In this document: positions 22,201 through 30,655 of the stretch, piece after piece
How the letters are laid out: every line of letters starts with the position of its first letter
How positions within the stretch are numbered: the first letter of the stretch is position 1
Assembly (NCBI GenBank): GCA_905221615.1
Contig: CAJNDT010006191.1
Location: 1 to 64,000, forward strand
DNA: 64,000 bases
Direction: 5' to 3'
DNA from: Symbiodinium sp. CCMP2592
Taxonomy: Eukaryota > Sar > Dinophyceae > Suessiales > Symbiodiniaceae
Position numbers and translations under genes: made by a program
The notes under the pieces: model-generated
What the model was told of the DNA's origin: nothing
Database searches by the model: none
Seen by the model: the letters and a program-made list of their open reading frames with translations, nothing else

Positions 22201-22521
22201 GGCCGTTTTGACAGCACGAATGATGGAGCTTGCATTAAGACCGACTTCAAGCTTTGCCTGGAGCCCTTAGTGCACATTCCTGCTTTTCGCGACAATCTGC
22301 AAGATGTGTACTTCGTTAAGTACTTTGTGAGAGCTTGTGCAGTGCATCACGGTCCCACACCCGACAGCGGTCATTATCGCTCAATTTTGATGCCACCGAA
22401 TGGCGTGCTTGCGCAGTCCTTCTACACTGATGATAACGCCACGGCTCGCAAAGTAAAGTCCTCGGAGCTTGTGGGGATCCAGCAAAACGCATACATCATT
22501 TTCTTGCAGCGCGCCGACTGA
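16264..22521 (+). CDS. LINE ORF2: endonuclease, reverse transcriptase, zinc fingers, ubiquitin protease
   Basis: The frame is open from 14107, but recognisable coding starts after the ATG at 16264. Numbering from there, the exonuclease-endonuclease-phosphatase domain covers about 178-460: WNCGG near 182, IIQETF, GDFN near 329, QIDFIIMRR near 406. The final His (about 438) stands in GMWHYPL, where SDH is usual, so its Asp partner is missing. Reverse transcriptase covers about 700-950 with LRPIS, LSIDLRRAFDSID and FADD at 912-915. Four C2H2/C2HC fingers lie between 1225 and 1420. A Ser/Gly-rich stretch follows, overlapped in another frame by 20576-21592. The last 260 residues are a C19 ubiquitin protease. 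At 2,085 codons it is long for a LINE ORF2. Confidence 0.85.
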   Translation: MEVPASMSAGRESHCEPIHRVTFRNHDKEALSLPIEHKPYYQNRTRPGPKSGRHYIKSISLRPFLYLVLFIHWASMIVVSGVRVGASSTRYAPGASSMLPSTSQSAGDVKHGDGVANAPGKWQPARKRAYRRALARAQKSPAGGVMYRGHWLTGRADLKDRADTKISQAATEARPTIDVLSWNCGGLTSARYAELKQWLHMQTPQARPGITIIQETFWKSSSEWEDDLFSYVHSGTNRNKEGGLLVIISKQVCQSNLIRYDEIQPGRLLHVRLATEPCTNLLAVYQHSWRSDLSTAAKELLLSKRATVWRRIQQFVHGTSARSQLVLAGDFNCPVTECLPFVGKGYRRNVRAGHRELPPMAADSDEFLDILKNEDLQVLNSFGKSGLACSTYINASQKPVQGSQIDFIIMRRSQADDGSRCAQLLRDFPLLPIEGMWHYPLRARLPCPRLPRHQMRGQRLTPDSASLALNQQPVKAQQFQQLVAQALDQCVDMEGINTALTQSWSQVFGPVRRQSTVHAKDCCLANMWHHRTRATQARSWMARWHHISRYQAIRRTIQQHVRAAKQARLQQQLLDAESASTRGNPGALYQIIRRIAPKLRRRKLQLRDEHGRLLGPRKEAEHILAHYSEVFASASATEDSWLTQPFHFEEMEFQAALSELPLHKALPAHCAPAPLWRWCADTVSSCTARLLKCGLQAGSFRQQWPLEWAISFLCLLPKTDQKLDAVIKLRPISLLHPLGKSFAGMLMYRVRDTIAHKLADTPQFAYLVGRSTADAVDRAVWHIYQTRQRVGQQYTIHHRRAGIPQHEIRGSLTLSIDLRRAFDSIDRCLIAKSLEWAGVPTSLVEVIVGIHEAMRVSYTSCSGEALSTATGRGLRQGCRLAPIIWACITGYLMAKLGPLLDQGELRPLLTLFADDTLGQWEIQCKEHLSMALTQVAFLLDFLKAHNLCANTEKSVILIKLAGAKHVSLWKKHTTHDPELGLCARIPCQGHHVLLPVKSKHKYLGVMLSYNHLERETAAYRTRCAQASFARIQVATKRTSRLSLRCRVRLWRAVVWTTMCYGIDCTGLDIVGRRQLYATAVRHLRAMANSPSHISKETTSALLLRLELPHPADMLLDKTKARHERTSQSQVFALQPQGLTQVWEAVRSSLEVPGRKSPAPSHPTAAVTPPAVQSAVTQEDNCPPAAQNSPEDPVAVLNTTHAEVPTPTETIPPAPIETGAHADLVCPVCDYQAADTTALRYHMTSIHGLSERELAMATAAPFKFEEHSYAGMPTCKHCRKSFSGIPQFRRHIEAQACPVLHGYTNNSRDYGQHPPLPKEASTESTPLRDRPSTLQHLSEGGWLQLAQSPGFREVALAHCPLCHLWVANSSGQVKKHMRTKHGDQQDLIQEVIEVCRKSSYFIQSPCQLCGIAWKGARIRHREACAVLFAARLLAAHHGYVFRDEHGTRALASDGVRVGVQPTAAEPVPVLPPPAVGTPDAAKAQRGSAKPKPEPKTEASGQGSRRARRILGKGPEQGQRKGHSSDTVAVVSGSLVAAGTNVVASELSELPRLSGLLGHVCDTAGDPAASAAAGATRVGASSSSCGSRVRSPHEVGPGRHPERGVSSEQALERGEDPGYPSESYIAPGSPHEGLHCPEGSNGAYERGPHRHSPQARLAQPGRYAMAVSEVVTDSREPHPGGSSSTGPARLPGATHHVDPSSIEHGPHDPPLCSDSQADRECGEHDAIPVADLPSGPDIASTVSGSSGLVRSGMSSAYRHDNASRATGVATHGQKAELVSTAGQCIGGSSPVDFPSPVAPGGRHTQIEADAVRSKIKTWKLLNQGRNSCYANSLLLSLVWTETFLGCQLFEGPLGSSLRSLVQAGRAVDIWSVLPWISATRTWRAPRRQHDIAEFLLYMRPQLNASLIDGSWGTAGSAPHRGLEVVDEGHTWPMLLANRPASAADDPTPCSECGLQDLLSCWHQQAEPQALLKPPKFCAIQVGRFDSTNDGACIKTDFKLCLEPLVHIPAFRDNLQDVYFVKYFVRACAVHHGPTPDSGHYRSILMPPNGVLAQSFYTDDNATARKVKSSELVGIQQNAYIIFLQRAD
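20576..21592 (+). CDS. ORF in the +1 frame inside LINE ORF2, unknown
   Basis: This 338-codon ORF starts with ATG (MFSEMSMEPEPSPLMEF) just after the zinc fingers and ends before the protease domain. It has a Pro-rich start, a Lys/Gly-rich linker (KGKGKGTH), a Tyr/Ser-rich bit (YPSYQGYQGYSDMY) and a long, apparently helical region rich in Leu, Gln, Trp and His. Third positions are mostly G or C and Trp, Met and Tyr are frequent, while the ORF2 frame over the same bases gives only Ser/Gly/Pro/Arg-rich sequence. This frame is therefore likely the coding one. It may be joined to ORF2 by frameshifting or splicing, or made separately. No homology is recognised. Confidence 0.55.
   Translation: MFSEMSMEPEPSPLMEFESVFNQPLPSPFPSFRHPPSAHPMPPKRRGAPLSQNQSQKLKHQGKGQGGHGGYWGKGPNKGKGKGTHQTPWQSSQDPSWQLAPTSWHPSYPSYQGYQGYSDMYVTQQEIQLLRQLLVRHEWELAALRVDRGFVLHMRSGPDGILREVFQASKLWNEAKTQGTLQNLTLRQALLMKVFTVLKDRMEHMNEGHIATARKHGWLSRDGMQWQYLKWSQTHESLIPEDPVRQVPHDSLVQHITSILRALNMDHMIHRFAATRKLTENVENTMPFLLQISLQGQTSHQLFQALQDLCGAGCLQLIGMTMRRERLELQPMAKKLNW
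21700..22521 (+). other. ubiquitin-specific protease (C19) domain of the LINE
   Basis: The Cys box NQGRNSCYANSLLLSL has the nucleophile codon at 21739 and the oxyanion-type Asn before it. QHDIAEFLLYM resembles the second conserved block. One CxxC pair (CSEC) follows. The His box is DSGHYRS with His at 22372, then FYTDDNA supplies the Asp, and AYIIFLQR closes the fold just before the stop. All three triad residues are present and spacing (about 210 residues Cys to His) suits a compact USP. This family removes ubiquitin from proteins; activity here is inferred. Confidence 0.85.
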
Positions 22522-22765
22522 AAACCAGTCACGCTTTTTTGCTTAGTAGTGGAGTTGCTGTTACACAAACGTTGCATCTCCTTTAGCCTTCACTCGTCAA
22601 ACTAGTTGTACAGTCTTAGTTGGCGGACCTGCTTGGCTGTACGCAGCGGGGTCCTTAGCCTTTGGGAAGATCCAACAATGATCTGCAGCCCTGTAGCTGC
22701 CGCGGCATTAGAGTAATACACTCTGATACCGATGCCCTTCGCTTAATCGCTCTCGAGCGATTGCG

Positions 22766-22785
22766 CATCAAAGTCAAAGTCAAAA
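22766..22785 (+). repeat. 3' tail of the LINE
   Basis: The bases just before the right target duplication read CATCAAAGTCAAAGTCAAAA, a short CAAAGT-type repeat. Short-repeat tails in place of poly(A) are found in several LINE families. Confidence 0.65.
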
Positions 22786-22796
22786 GCTACTTGCAG
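22786..22796. repeat. right target-site duplication of the LINE
   Basis: GCTACTTGCAG repeats the sequence at 12966-12976. Copia coding resumes here exactly as in the uninterrupted element 1 near 2445. Confidence 0.88.
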
Positions 22797-23714
22797 GATA
22801 AGGTTGAGAACGGCGAGATCCTGGTTACACACGTCCCAGGAACGGATAACGTCGCCGACTTGCAAACAAAGAACTTGAGTGTCGCGCAAACTTGGTATCA
22901 TATAGGACAGTTGTGTCTTGAGGAACGTCTCACCCGTAGTGACTATCTTCGAGGTGATGCGCCCCCGGTCCGTTGCCTTGTGTTTGCCGCGTTCAAAGGT
23001 CTGTTTTCTGCAAGCGTCGATGATCCTTGGAGTGTGTTGGTTGGTCGTTGTCGGTTGCAGACACCGCATTACATTGTGATGGTCGAGTTCTGCACCTCTG
23101 GAGAAGCCTGGTTGACTAAGCTTGCTAGCCACTATGGCATCCATGCTATTCCCGTGACGGAAGAAACGGATGGGACTCTTCCGGAGACCATCGAGCTCAT
23201 TGAGCATGCGCTTCGTTCGGCGCACCGTCGGAACATGCATGTTGTTGTGTGGGCTTCGACGCCCTGTACCGGTGGTTCGCCTTGGCAGCGGTATCACCAA
23301 GCCCGATCTGCAGATCACTATGATGAAAGGATGAAAGGACTTTTCACAGTCCACCGAAAGCTCTGGAAGAGCTTCTTGAAGCTAGTCAACACATCTGATT
23401 CGGCAACTTGGGTCATTGAGTGGCCGCAACGTTGTGCTTACTGGGGATGGTCCGCTACGAAGTCATTCCTTAAGATCAATCCGCATGAGACCGCTCTTGT
23501 GCATGGCTGCGCTTGCGGCATGGTTGGAATGGACGCACTTCCTGTGAAGAAGGTTTGGAGGTTGTGCTCGAACAGTCATGTTCTCATTCACTGCATGGAT
23601 AAATTAAAGTGCCCTGGAAACCACGAGCATAGTAAGATGTTCGTTCTGAAGAACACCCAGCACTACCCCGAAGCTTTTGCTCACACAGCTCTTAGGGCTT
23701 TGAGTGCTTGGTAG
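22797..23714 (+). pseudogene. 3' part of element 2 gag-pol, cut off from its start
   Basis: This is the remainder of element 2 pol after the LINE: the end of RNase H with its last Asp (VADLQTK) and the extra C-terminal domain. That domain matches the one in element 1 (PCTGGSPWQ near 23268, IEWPQRCAYW, CPGNHEH) and may be methyltransferase-like. The frame is intact to the stop at 23712-23714. It has no start of its own apart from an accidental frame through the LINE tail, so it is probably silent. Confidence 0.85.
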
Positions 23715-23849
23715 GTGCTGACGCCTCTTTGTACAGCCGCAGCCGTTTTTGGAAGAGCCATAAAACTATCGTGGACCGTGAGAAGATCTACGAGCCCAAT
23801 ACGCAACAGCAGCCACTGGACCGGTACCTTTTCTCGACGACAGGTTCAT

Positions 23850-23856
23850 GAGGGGG
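23850..23856 (+). promoter_or_regulatory. polypurine tract of element 2
   Basis: GAGGGGG lies directly before the 3' LTR, as in element 1. The bases between 23715 and here are the 3' untranslated stretch. Confidence 0.7.
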
Positions 23857-24463
23857 AGTTGATTTTCAATCCTATAATGGTGCCCCTGTGTCTCGCCAAG
23901 GTCAGGAACACTTTCTGTTTTCTCCTTTGTGAGTTTTAGAGAACCTTAGGTGTAGTTGTGAACGGTAGGAGTAGGGAAAAGTTGTCTGTCTGTCGGTCGC
24001 TGCGCTCACGCTTCCTGTCTCACCTTGCGGTGAAAGTGATCATTACCAGAAGCGTGTCCAACCGGAGTTTTCCTCACGAGTTTTCACGAAGAACGGTGTT
24101 TCCCTGAAGCATGATGAACATCAGAGTGTTTTCAGTTTGTTTGCTGTGAGAGCGGACTTCTAGACGAAGTCCGGGGAACACCTGGGCCATAGAACAGAGT
24201 TACCAGTGCAGAGAAGCCGTTAGGAGTCCTTAGGACTTACCTCGGAAGTGAGTGTGCTGAAGTCTCTGTCCGCGCCCCGTTTCACTTGGCTCAAGACTTG
24301 CACTGCGTGACAAGCGCGTGGTGAACAGTTGGTTGCGACGAAAGGTGTAAAAGTGCTGTTAGCTTTCACTGCTGTAGCCTTGCGTGACGTAGTCAGTCAG
24401 TCGGCTTGCACCTCCTTTTACTAAACCTAGAAGTGTGCCTCAAGGCGCGTTTGGGTTTTAACG
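23857..24463 (+). repeat. 3' LTR of copia element 2 (607 bp)
   Basis: It matches the 5' LTR at 4399-5017 except for a 12-bp deletion in the stretch after GTTTCCCT and a few substitutions. The deletion lies between short CCTGA-like repeats, as expected for replication slippage. It contains TTGGCTCAAG at 24286-24295. Confidence 0.92.
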
Positions 24464-24468
24464 AAGGG
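24464..24468. repeat. right target-site duplication of element 2 (AAGGG)
   Basis: This repeats 4394-4398 and ends the element. Confidence 0.85.
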
Positions 24469-27130
24469 TATATCAAAGCGCTTGAGTTTTACCGTTCAAA
24501 CGCGTTGGCCTCCTGCTGAGCAAGGTCTTTTTTTTGCGTGTTTCCACAAAATTAAAAGCATTCTTTTTTGTTTTTCCAGTGTTTCGGACCCAAAACGGAA
24601 CCCGAAATAGGGTCTTCATCGGGTCCTCCGCAAGAGTTTCGTTTTTTGCAAGTGATTGAATGTTCGAGAACCGGGAAAGACTGCAAGCATCCAGCGACCA
24701 TTTGTTGTGCAGGTGCAGTCCGGACTTGCGACTGTGTTGGGTTCATGATTCATGAAAACAGAATTACTCAGAATGCAGCTAGTTGGAGTTAAGCTTGGCA
24801 AAGCGTGTGCGCATGGAGTGTTGAAGCTTGTTATCCAGTAATTTTAATCGTTGTGTGGTTCCTTCCAACCCAAGCTTTTTTGCGTTGGTGTTTGTTTGGT
24901 GTTCACGTGGATGAGGTTCAGTTCATGCTGTTTTTCATCAGGCCAGGCGGCCTCCAGGCGTCCTTGCCAGTGATAGCTTTTGCGCTGGCATGTGAATGTT
25001 GTAGATCTCTCATAGCTATGGCCCATGGCGCAAATCAATGTTACGGCTTGGCTTGTGGGCAAGTTGGCCACTGGCGTAGCGCCATTGCCCGTCCAAGCGT
25101 AGAGACATCTCGTTACCTCCAATCAAGCAGACCCATTGTGTGGGTGGTGAGTTTGTGCATCGTTACTGCCTTGGGCTGCTGCTACTGTAAACTGGGCCGA
25201 CAAGTAACTGCCGATCAGTGGCGTGTTGTTATGAGCAAAATCGCAGGAAGGTGGACGGATGTGGACCAACTGCCAGTCTTGTTCCCTTTCTCAGTTTTGT
25301 TCTTGTGCTTGGACTGTGCTCGGATCTCAGAAGAGCCAGTTGTATGCTGCGGAGCGATTATGTCAGCTTGAACGGTTGCGTCTTTCTGTTCTTGCAGGGG
25401 GAGCAACTGCATGCTGCCGGATTCGTTGGCACTCCTCCGCTCCCATCTTCGTAGGCTGGCCATCCAACTCCAAGTTTGTGCTGCGCAGCTTGGAGTGACG
25501 AGTCCCTTCTGCTGACGACCTGCTGTTTCATTTTCTTTTTGCTTGCATAATTTTTCTTGCGGCCCTTTGGTTGCTTGTTAGGACCGAGTGCGGCAGGCGC
25601 CGTCGACGAGGCTTCTTCACGCCAAAAACATCAAACCTCGCATCTCGGGTTGTTCCATGGACGCTCCGTCATCGACGCGGCCAGGCTGGATGTTATCCAT
25701 AAACATCTTGTCATCGGATGAAGCCAGAGAGGACGTTATCATGGCGGAACGATCGTTATACATGGATATTCATCGCATATGGTCCAAGTGAGATTGCAAG
25801 AAGTTCAGTCAGTCCCTGGACCGGTGTTGGTGCGATTGTACGAACGGTATATGTTGTCGAACTGCAGCAGCAAAAAGAGTTCGTGGTTATGGGTGGCCGC
25901 GGGGGCCCTCGCCGTTTTGCAATGTAACGCCAATGACAGTTGAAATATTTAGGTCACACAAGTGATGAGTTCTGCTCGCAAGCTTTCAATCCTCATCATG
26001 TAGATTGCAGAACGAGGAACTAGTAGGCCGCTAATCCAAAGATGAAATGTAGCTTGGTCACTGTGCAATGCCAAAACGTTTCTGGCTTACATGGTTCGTG
26101 TTCACGATGCACGCTCGCATTGTGGAGGTCACTGATGCGGGTGGTGTTCGCAGACAGTGTAACCGCATCCAGTGAACAGCACCAACCGAAAAGGTTGTGG
26201 CTGTTCGCACGTGCTGATGCATCACAACTCAGAAGCCTTGTCACCACCTGGTGAGGTGCGCAAACAATATCTTAAGTCTTGGTGGAACTCGGATGCACCG
26301 GAAGACAACTCAAGACCTTTCGAAGTGCGAGGTTTATCTCGTAGCTTCGTGGTTCTAAATTCTTGCACGTTACAGCGTGGCGTTGGGCTCGAAGGTATTC
26401 TTGTGCTCGCACTGATTGTGTTGGGTGGACACGTCATGTAATATGTGATCGTAAGAAACGGAAACCTATGCATACATCAAACAAGAAACAACAGCTGCTC
26501 CAATCACAGTCACGGTACCGGCGCCTTGTCTTCCAGTCCGGATCCCAAAAATGCTTATGTCCAAGCTCTATTGCGATTAGAACTTGAGTACGCCGGCACC
26601 CTAAGCCTCCTTACATAGGCAAGAGGGGAAGCAGTGATCAGAAAGTGGAGCGACGGTGGGACGGAGCGCATGGCAGACGAGCCGGCGGGAGCCTTTTCCG
26701 GGTTTTGCTTCTTTGGTTTCGGACGTCTGCGGCTTTTGGTCTGAACCGAAGTGTTAAGATCCAAATGGCAAAGGTTTCGTGTGATGGCGGCATTTACCGG
26801 TGCCCCTGACTATCCGAATGACATTGCTGGCTGTCTTGTCGTCTCTATAACCGTTTGGAGATTGCTTGCATGTGCCATATTGTACACTTGTCGTTCGCCG
26901 CTTGTGGTGCCGTTCTCGTACCTCCCCATGGCTGCTGTAGTTTTGATGCTGTTGATATTGATGACGATCTTTTGGTGGTGGCAGTTGTCTAGCTTTGGCC
27001 TTTAGGCTGTGGGGTTGAGGCTGTCGGTGTTGCTCTGCTTGTTCTTGTTCTTGTACCACTTGGACCCTATATGGGAGCTTCCGCAAACTAGGGCTCTTTT
27101 TGGAAACTCCCAGACCTTCATCCCGAAGCT
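24469..27130. other. non-repetitive sequence with no recognisable gene
   Basis: This stretch has almost none of the telomere-like motifs that fill the DNA to its right. The longest open frame (24805-25371, plus strand) starts at GTG, has hydrophobic segments and resembles nothing I know; other frames are shorter. It could contain exons of a host gene with introns, or old unrecognisable transposon DNA. I cannot support a gene model. Confidence 0.4.
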
Positions 27131-27283
27131 TCAAACCCCAACTTGAGACCCCAGACTCTTGAGCCCGATGGGGCCCTAAGAGTTGAGCCCTAAGCCGTAA
27201 TACCCTTGATGATCTGGGTTTTAGGGTCTTGTTTTTTTTTTTTGGTTTCTGGTTTAGGGTTTAGGGGTCCATAATCAGGGATA

Positions 27284-27384
27284 CCGTTGATGATATAAAC
27301 CCTGCCTTACCCATGATAAGGAATATATCACCGTTCCCATAATCTAAGGAATTCAGGTAATGCAGGATTTATGTCAACAACCCG
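27284..27384. mobile_element. MITE, family A (degenerate copy)
   Basis: The ends CCGTTGATGATATAAACCCTGC and, on the right, GCAGGATTTATGTCAACAACCCG are imperfect inverted repeats. The interior (TTCCCATAATC) matches the clean copy at 53635-53735. A TA precedes the element. Confidence 0.65.
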
Positions 27385-27512
27385 ATACCCTAAGCGCTAA
27401 ACCTTACACCCCTAACTCGCAAACCCGTAGACCCTAAAACCTTAAGACTTATCATCAAGCGTAGTCTCTCCAGAGTGGCCAACCCTTGGCTTGAAAGCGG
27501 CTGTCCCGCAGG

Positions 27513-27642
27513 CTTCTGGGGCTTACATGGGACTTAGTAAGTCAGGTTATAAATAAGGTAACTTTGCTTATAACTACTTATAACTTATAACCCCAATTAA
27601 GGTACTTAGAACCTTACTTACTAAGTCCCAGGATCCTCCAAG
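27513..27642. mobile_element. MITE, family B
   Basis: The left arm contains GGGACTTAGTAAGT and the right arm ACTTACTAAGTCCCAGG, ending CCTCCAAG then TA. Internal TTATAAGT motifs match the other family B copies. The left end is diverged, so that boundary is approximate. Confidence 0.6.
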
Positions 27643-27828
27643 TACCCAAGCTTAGGATAGGATCGTCGGTCTGGGGTGGTTGATCTTCAGGTTTCCTTAC
27701 CTTTGCTTAGTACCCATAGGCCCCATAGTAGTTCCTTTTTGGGGTTCCTTTAAAGGGCTCCTTAAAGGGGTCTACAAGCGATCTATAGTAGGGGTCTATA
27801 GTATAGTATAGGGGCCTTAATAGTCATA

Positions 27829-27906
27829 GGCCCCATAGTAGTTCCTTTTTTGGGTTCATATTTAGAATACTACCAGGTAATCCCCAAAAGGAACTACTAG
27901 GGACCT
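27829..27906. mobile_element. MITE, family D, and an upstream half copy
   Basis: GGCCCCATAGTAGTTCC on the left and GGAACTACTAGGGACC on the right are inverted repeats around an AT-rich core. A second left arm lies at about 27718-27745. The copy at 49801-49988 shows the same ends. Confidence 0.6.
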
Positions 27907-27987
27907 TTGGTTAGTAGGGAATGGAGGAAGGGGGTACAACTATAGCGACTATTACTACCATTCTTCCATTCCCTACTGACCAAAGGT
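27903..27987. mobile_element. palindromic MITE-like element, family J
   Basis: The arms at 27903-27925 and 27965-27987 are complementary at 22 of 23 positions (ACCTTTGG...). The loop carries ACTATAGCGACTATTACTA. It directly abuts the family D copy. Confidence 0.55.
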
Positions 27988-28262
27988 AAGTTTCGGGGCA
28001 ACAAGTGATAAGTACCAGGACCCGATGCGTGATGCTTCAACTTCGAATGGAACCTGGAGATCTTGAAGCTTACAAGAACTAAGATCACACCAAGCATCCC
28101 ACTTGTAATACGCCAGAAACCCTCACCCGTAATCTCAAAACACTATAGCCTGAGCCCAAAGGCCCACCTTCAAATTCTTAAAGCCCTAAACCTGAAACCC
28201 TAATCTAAAATCCTTCCTTATCTGGACCGCCCTTATACAATCCCTAACTGCGACCGTCAAAT

Positions 28263-28345
28263 TCTAAACCCCTAGACACTTAAGCCCTAAACCCTAAACC
28301 CTAGACCCCTTTAAGCCGTAAACCCTAAACCCTAAACCAAAAATC
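28263..28345. repeat. telomere-like array (CCCTAAA)n, degenerate
   Basis: Several exact CCCTAAA units alternate with variants such as CCCTAGA and GCCGTAAA. Too short and impure for a chromosome end. Confidence 0.7.
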
Positions 28346-29064
28346 CTAAACCGAAATCCTAAGCCCTCAGCCCGTAGACTCCTTAAGCCCTAAACCGCTA
28401 CAGCCGTAACCCGCTTTGGAGGCCTCTACTGGTGGGGAGCTGTTTAGCCCCAGCTCAGCAGAGAGCCCGGGGCCCTGAAGTTGTTGACAGTCGTTGGGTG
28501 TGAAGGGTTCTTTGGAAGGATCTACAGGGGGCTTGGGGATTGGTTGCCGGGGTGTAGGGTTTAGGCTTCGTTTGGGGTCTAGCAGTTGTGGTCAGTGGTC
28601 TGAAGCTTTAGGGATTCAGACGTGTGCGGGGTCAGGGTGACAGCAAGCGCTCGAACTGCTGAAGCATCTTCATGCGAGGGTTTACGATATTGCCGATGGG
28701 AGATCTTCCTTAAGTCTTCGTTCTCCCGATACAGATAACCCTAAACCTAAACCCTAAACCCTAAACCCAGATAACTCCTTAAAGCTGCACCCTGAAAACT
28801 TAAAATCTGATTGCCCTAAACCTGTGACTTCCTTAACTCCTAGGATGCTTTGGTGTGGTTGTTATAAGTAGTTATAAGTAGGGTAACTATACTTATAACG
28901 CATACTAGGGGACTTATAACTCTAATAACAAACCCGGCCACTTGACGAGACTGGAACGAATTCAAACACTCGCAAGGCAAAGCTCAAAGAGCTGCAGACA
29001 TCATAACGGACAAGTGTGGCAATAGGAACACAGGGTGATTACGAATAACAGCACACCAGTACTA

Positions 29065-29174
29065 CTTGGAGGTTCAGGGGTAGTTATAAGTAGAGTTATA
29101 AGTCCCCTAATATGGGTTCTAAGTATAGTTACCCTACTTATAACCCTACTTATAACTACCCATGAACCTCCAAG
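29065..29174. mobile_element. MITE, family B
   Basis: The left end CTTGGAGGTTCAGGGG and right end CCATGAACCTCCAAG are inverted repeats continuing into TAGTTATAAGTAG / CTACTTATAACTA. TA precedes the left end; the right flank is CA. Confidence 0.75.
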
Positions 29175-30110
29175 CACATACGGGTGGTGCCCCCCACCCT
29201 CAAGCCTTGCAGAGGGCAAAGGCTTTGGGGTCATTGGGCTGATTTTCAGTTCCATGGTCGGTTTCAAGCCGTCGGGAAACTTTGAGCCATCGCAGCACCA
29301 TAACTGTTTTTTGCAGCAATTGCTCTGACCTTCGTCTTTTACAAAACCACAAACAATGCAATTTCAGCACGCCTACGATCGCTTCTGGGTGGTGCCCAAC
29401 CCATTCATCGGCACGTAAAGCCCTGATGGTTTTCAACAGCTTCCGCAGCATGTGAGGTCCTTCCGTGAAGCCTGCGCAGGACGGATCACGTCCAGGGTTT
29501 GGGCGTTTACGGTTGTGGGTTGAGGTTCGGGGACAGGATCCAAAGGCCTGAATCCTAGGCTTTACCCCAACACTTAAACGATCAGCACAGACTCCTTAAA
29601 AGTTGGTCAAACCTGAATATTAAGCAAGAGCGCCCGGTTGCTGTATGAGTGTACTGTGATGCACCCCAACATCTCAGTAATCAGAAGTCAGGGTCCCTAT
29701 CTGAGTATAGTATACTGACTGTCGTATTTCCCAAAGCCCGAAACCCTACGCCCAAAGAAGGTAAAGCTTTTCGACAACACGGTGAATGCTTGAAACGAGC
29801 TTCAGATCAGAGAAGGGTTCTGGAGTATAGAATGCTAGTTTTCAGTCGGAACGACAGGATTTGTGGTTTAGGGTTTTTCGAAACTTTTCAAAGCAGACTA
29901 TACACAGACGTAGGGACTCTAAGGGGGTAGTGTTTCTATCTGGAAGCTCCGCGCTGGCTTTTAGCAGCGACGCCAACTCCTTGGAAGCTCAAGAGAAAGC
30001 TTCGAAGATGGGAGGCTCCATCATCTAGGGGTCCATGTTTTAGAGCTCAGGGTTTAGGGTTTTAGGGTTTGGGTTTTATGGCTTATGGTTTCGGGCTTGG
30101 GGGTGATCTT

Positions 30111-30190
30111 GCGTTACCCACAAGTAGGAATATACAAGAATTTCAACCGTCGAGGGTCATTAAGGTAATGCAGGATTATATCATCAATCG
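30111..30190. mobile_element. MITE, family A (fragment)
   Basis: GCGTTACCCACAAGTAGGAATATAC and GGTAATGCAGGATTATATCATC match the core and right end of family A. The left terminus is missing. Confidence 0.5.
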
Positions 30191-30447
30191 TACGAAAGGG
30201 TTTATTTCTTTCTATGCTTGATGCAGGATTCTGTCCCTCATCATGATGTATCTTTGTAAACCCTACGCCTAAGCCCCTTAAGCCCCCGAGATCAGCGTCT
30301 GCGCCAAACCACCCGAGACCACAAAGACATCAGTCAGCATTCCTAAACCTTAACCCTCAAACCCAAGTTTTCAAAAATCGGGAACCTGTTAAGCCCTGCT
30401 AAATTGTCTGCAAGAACCAGCTCATGAGAAAGATCCATGTTTAAGCC

Positions 30448-30510
30448 ACCCTAAACCCTAAACCCTAAACCCTACACCCTAACCCCTAAACCCTAAACCC
30501 TAAGCCGTAA
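30448..30510. repeat. telomere-like array (CCCTAAA)n
   Basis: About seven CCCTAAA-type units, some with CCCTACA or an extra C. Confidence 0.75.
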
Positions 30511-30600
30511 GCAGGAGCCGGCTGATGTGGCGCCAGCCGTCGAGGCCTCCCAGGCCGTATCTTGCTAGGGGCGTTTTGAGGGCCGGCAGCAGGGGTTAGG

Positions 30601-30655
30601 GTTTAGGGGTTTAGGGGTTCAACGGTTTAGGGGTTCAACGGTTTAGGGGGTTTAG
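30601..30655. repeat. short tandem repeat of GGTTTAGGGGTTCAAC type
   Basis: About three units of 16-19 bp built on TTTAGGG-like sequence. Confidence 0.55.

Larger units (their letters stand above)
12977..22785 (+). mobile_element. APE-type non-LTR retrotransposon (LINE) nested in element 2
   Basis: The insert interrupts RNase H of element 2 and is bounded by an 11-13 bp duplication. It codes for an apurinic-type endonuclease, a reverse transcriptase with FADD, C2H2 zinc fingers and a C-terminal ubiquitin-specific protease domain. It ends in a short CAAAGT-type tail. Having a promoter-side region of more than 3 kb before the endonuclease, it looks close to full length. It lies on the same strand as its host element. 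I cannot assign a LINE clade by eye. Confidence 0.92.
4399..24463 (+). mobile_element. Ty1/copia LTR retrotransposon, element 2, split by a nested LINE
   Basis: Both LTRs, primer-binding site, gag-pol, polypurine tract and target duplication are present. Without the 9.8-kb LINE insertion the element would be about 10.25 kb. Gag-pol is open from 5051 to the insertion point at 12976 and resumes at 22786 through 23714. Its two LTRs differ by a 12-bp deletion in the 3' copy and a few substitutions, so insertion was fairly recent and preceded the LINE insertion. The neighbouring element 1 belongs to the same subfamily. Confidence 0.94.

Noticed and set aside
28737..28770. A true chromosome end
   Set aside because: Arrays here are only a few units long, occur in both orientations and are followed by 35 kb of further sequence.
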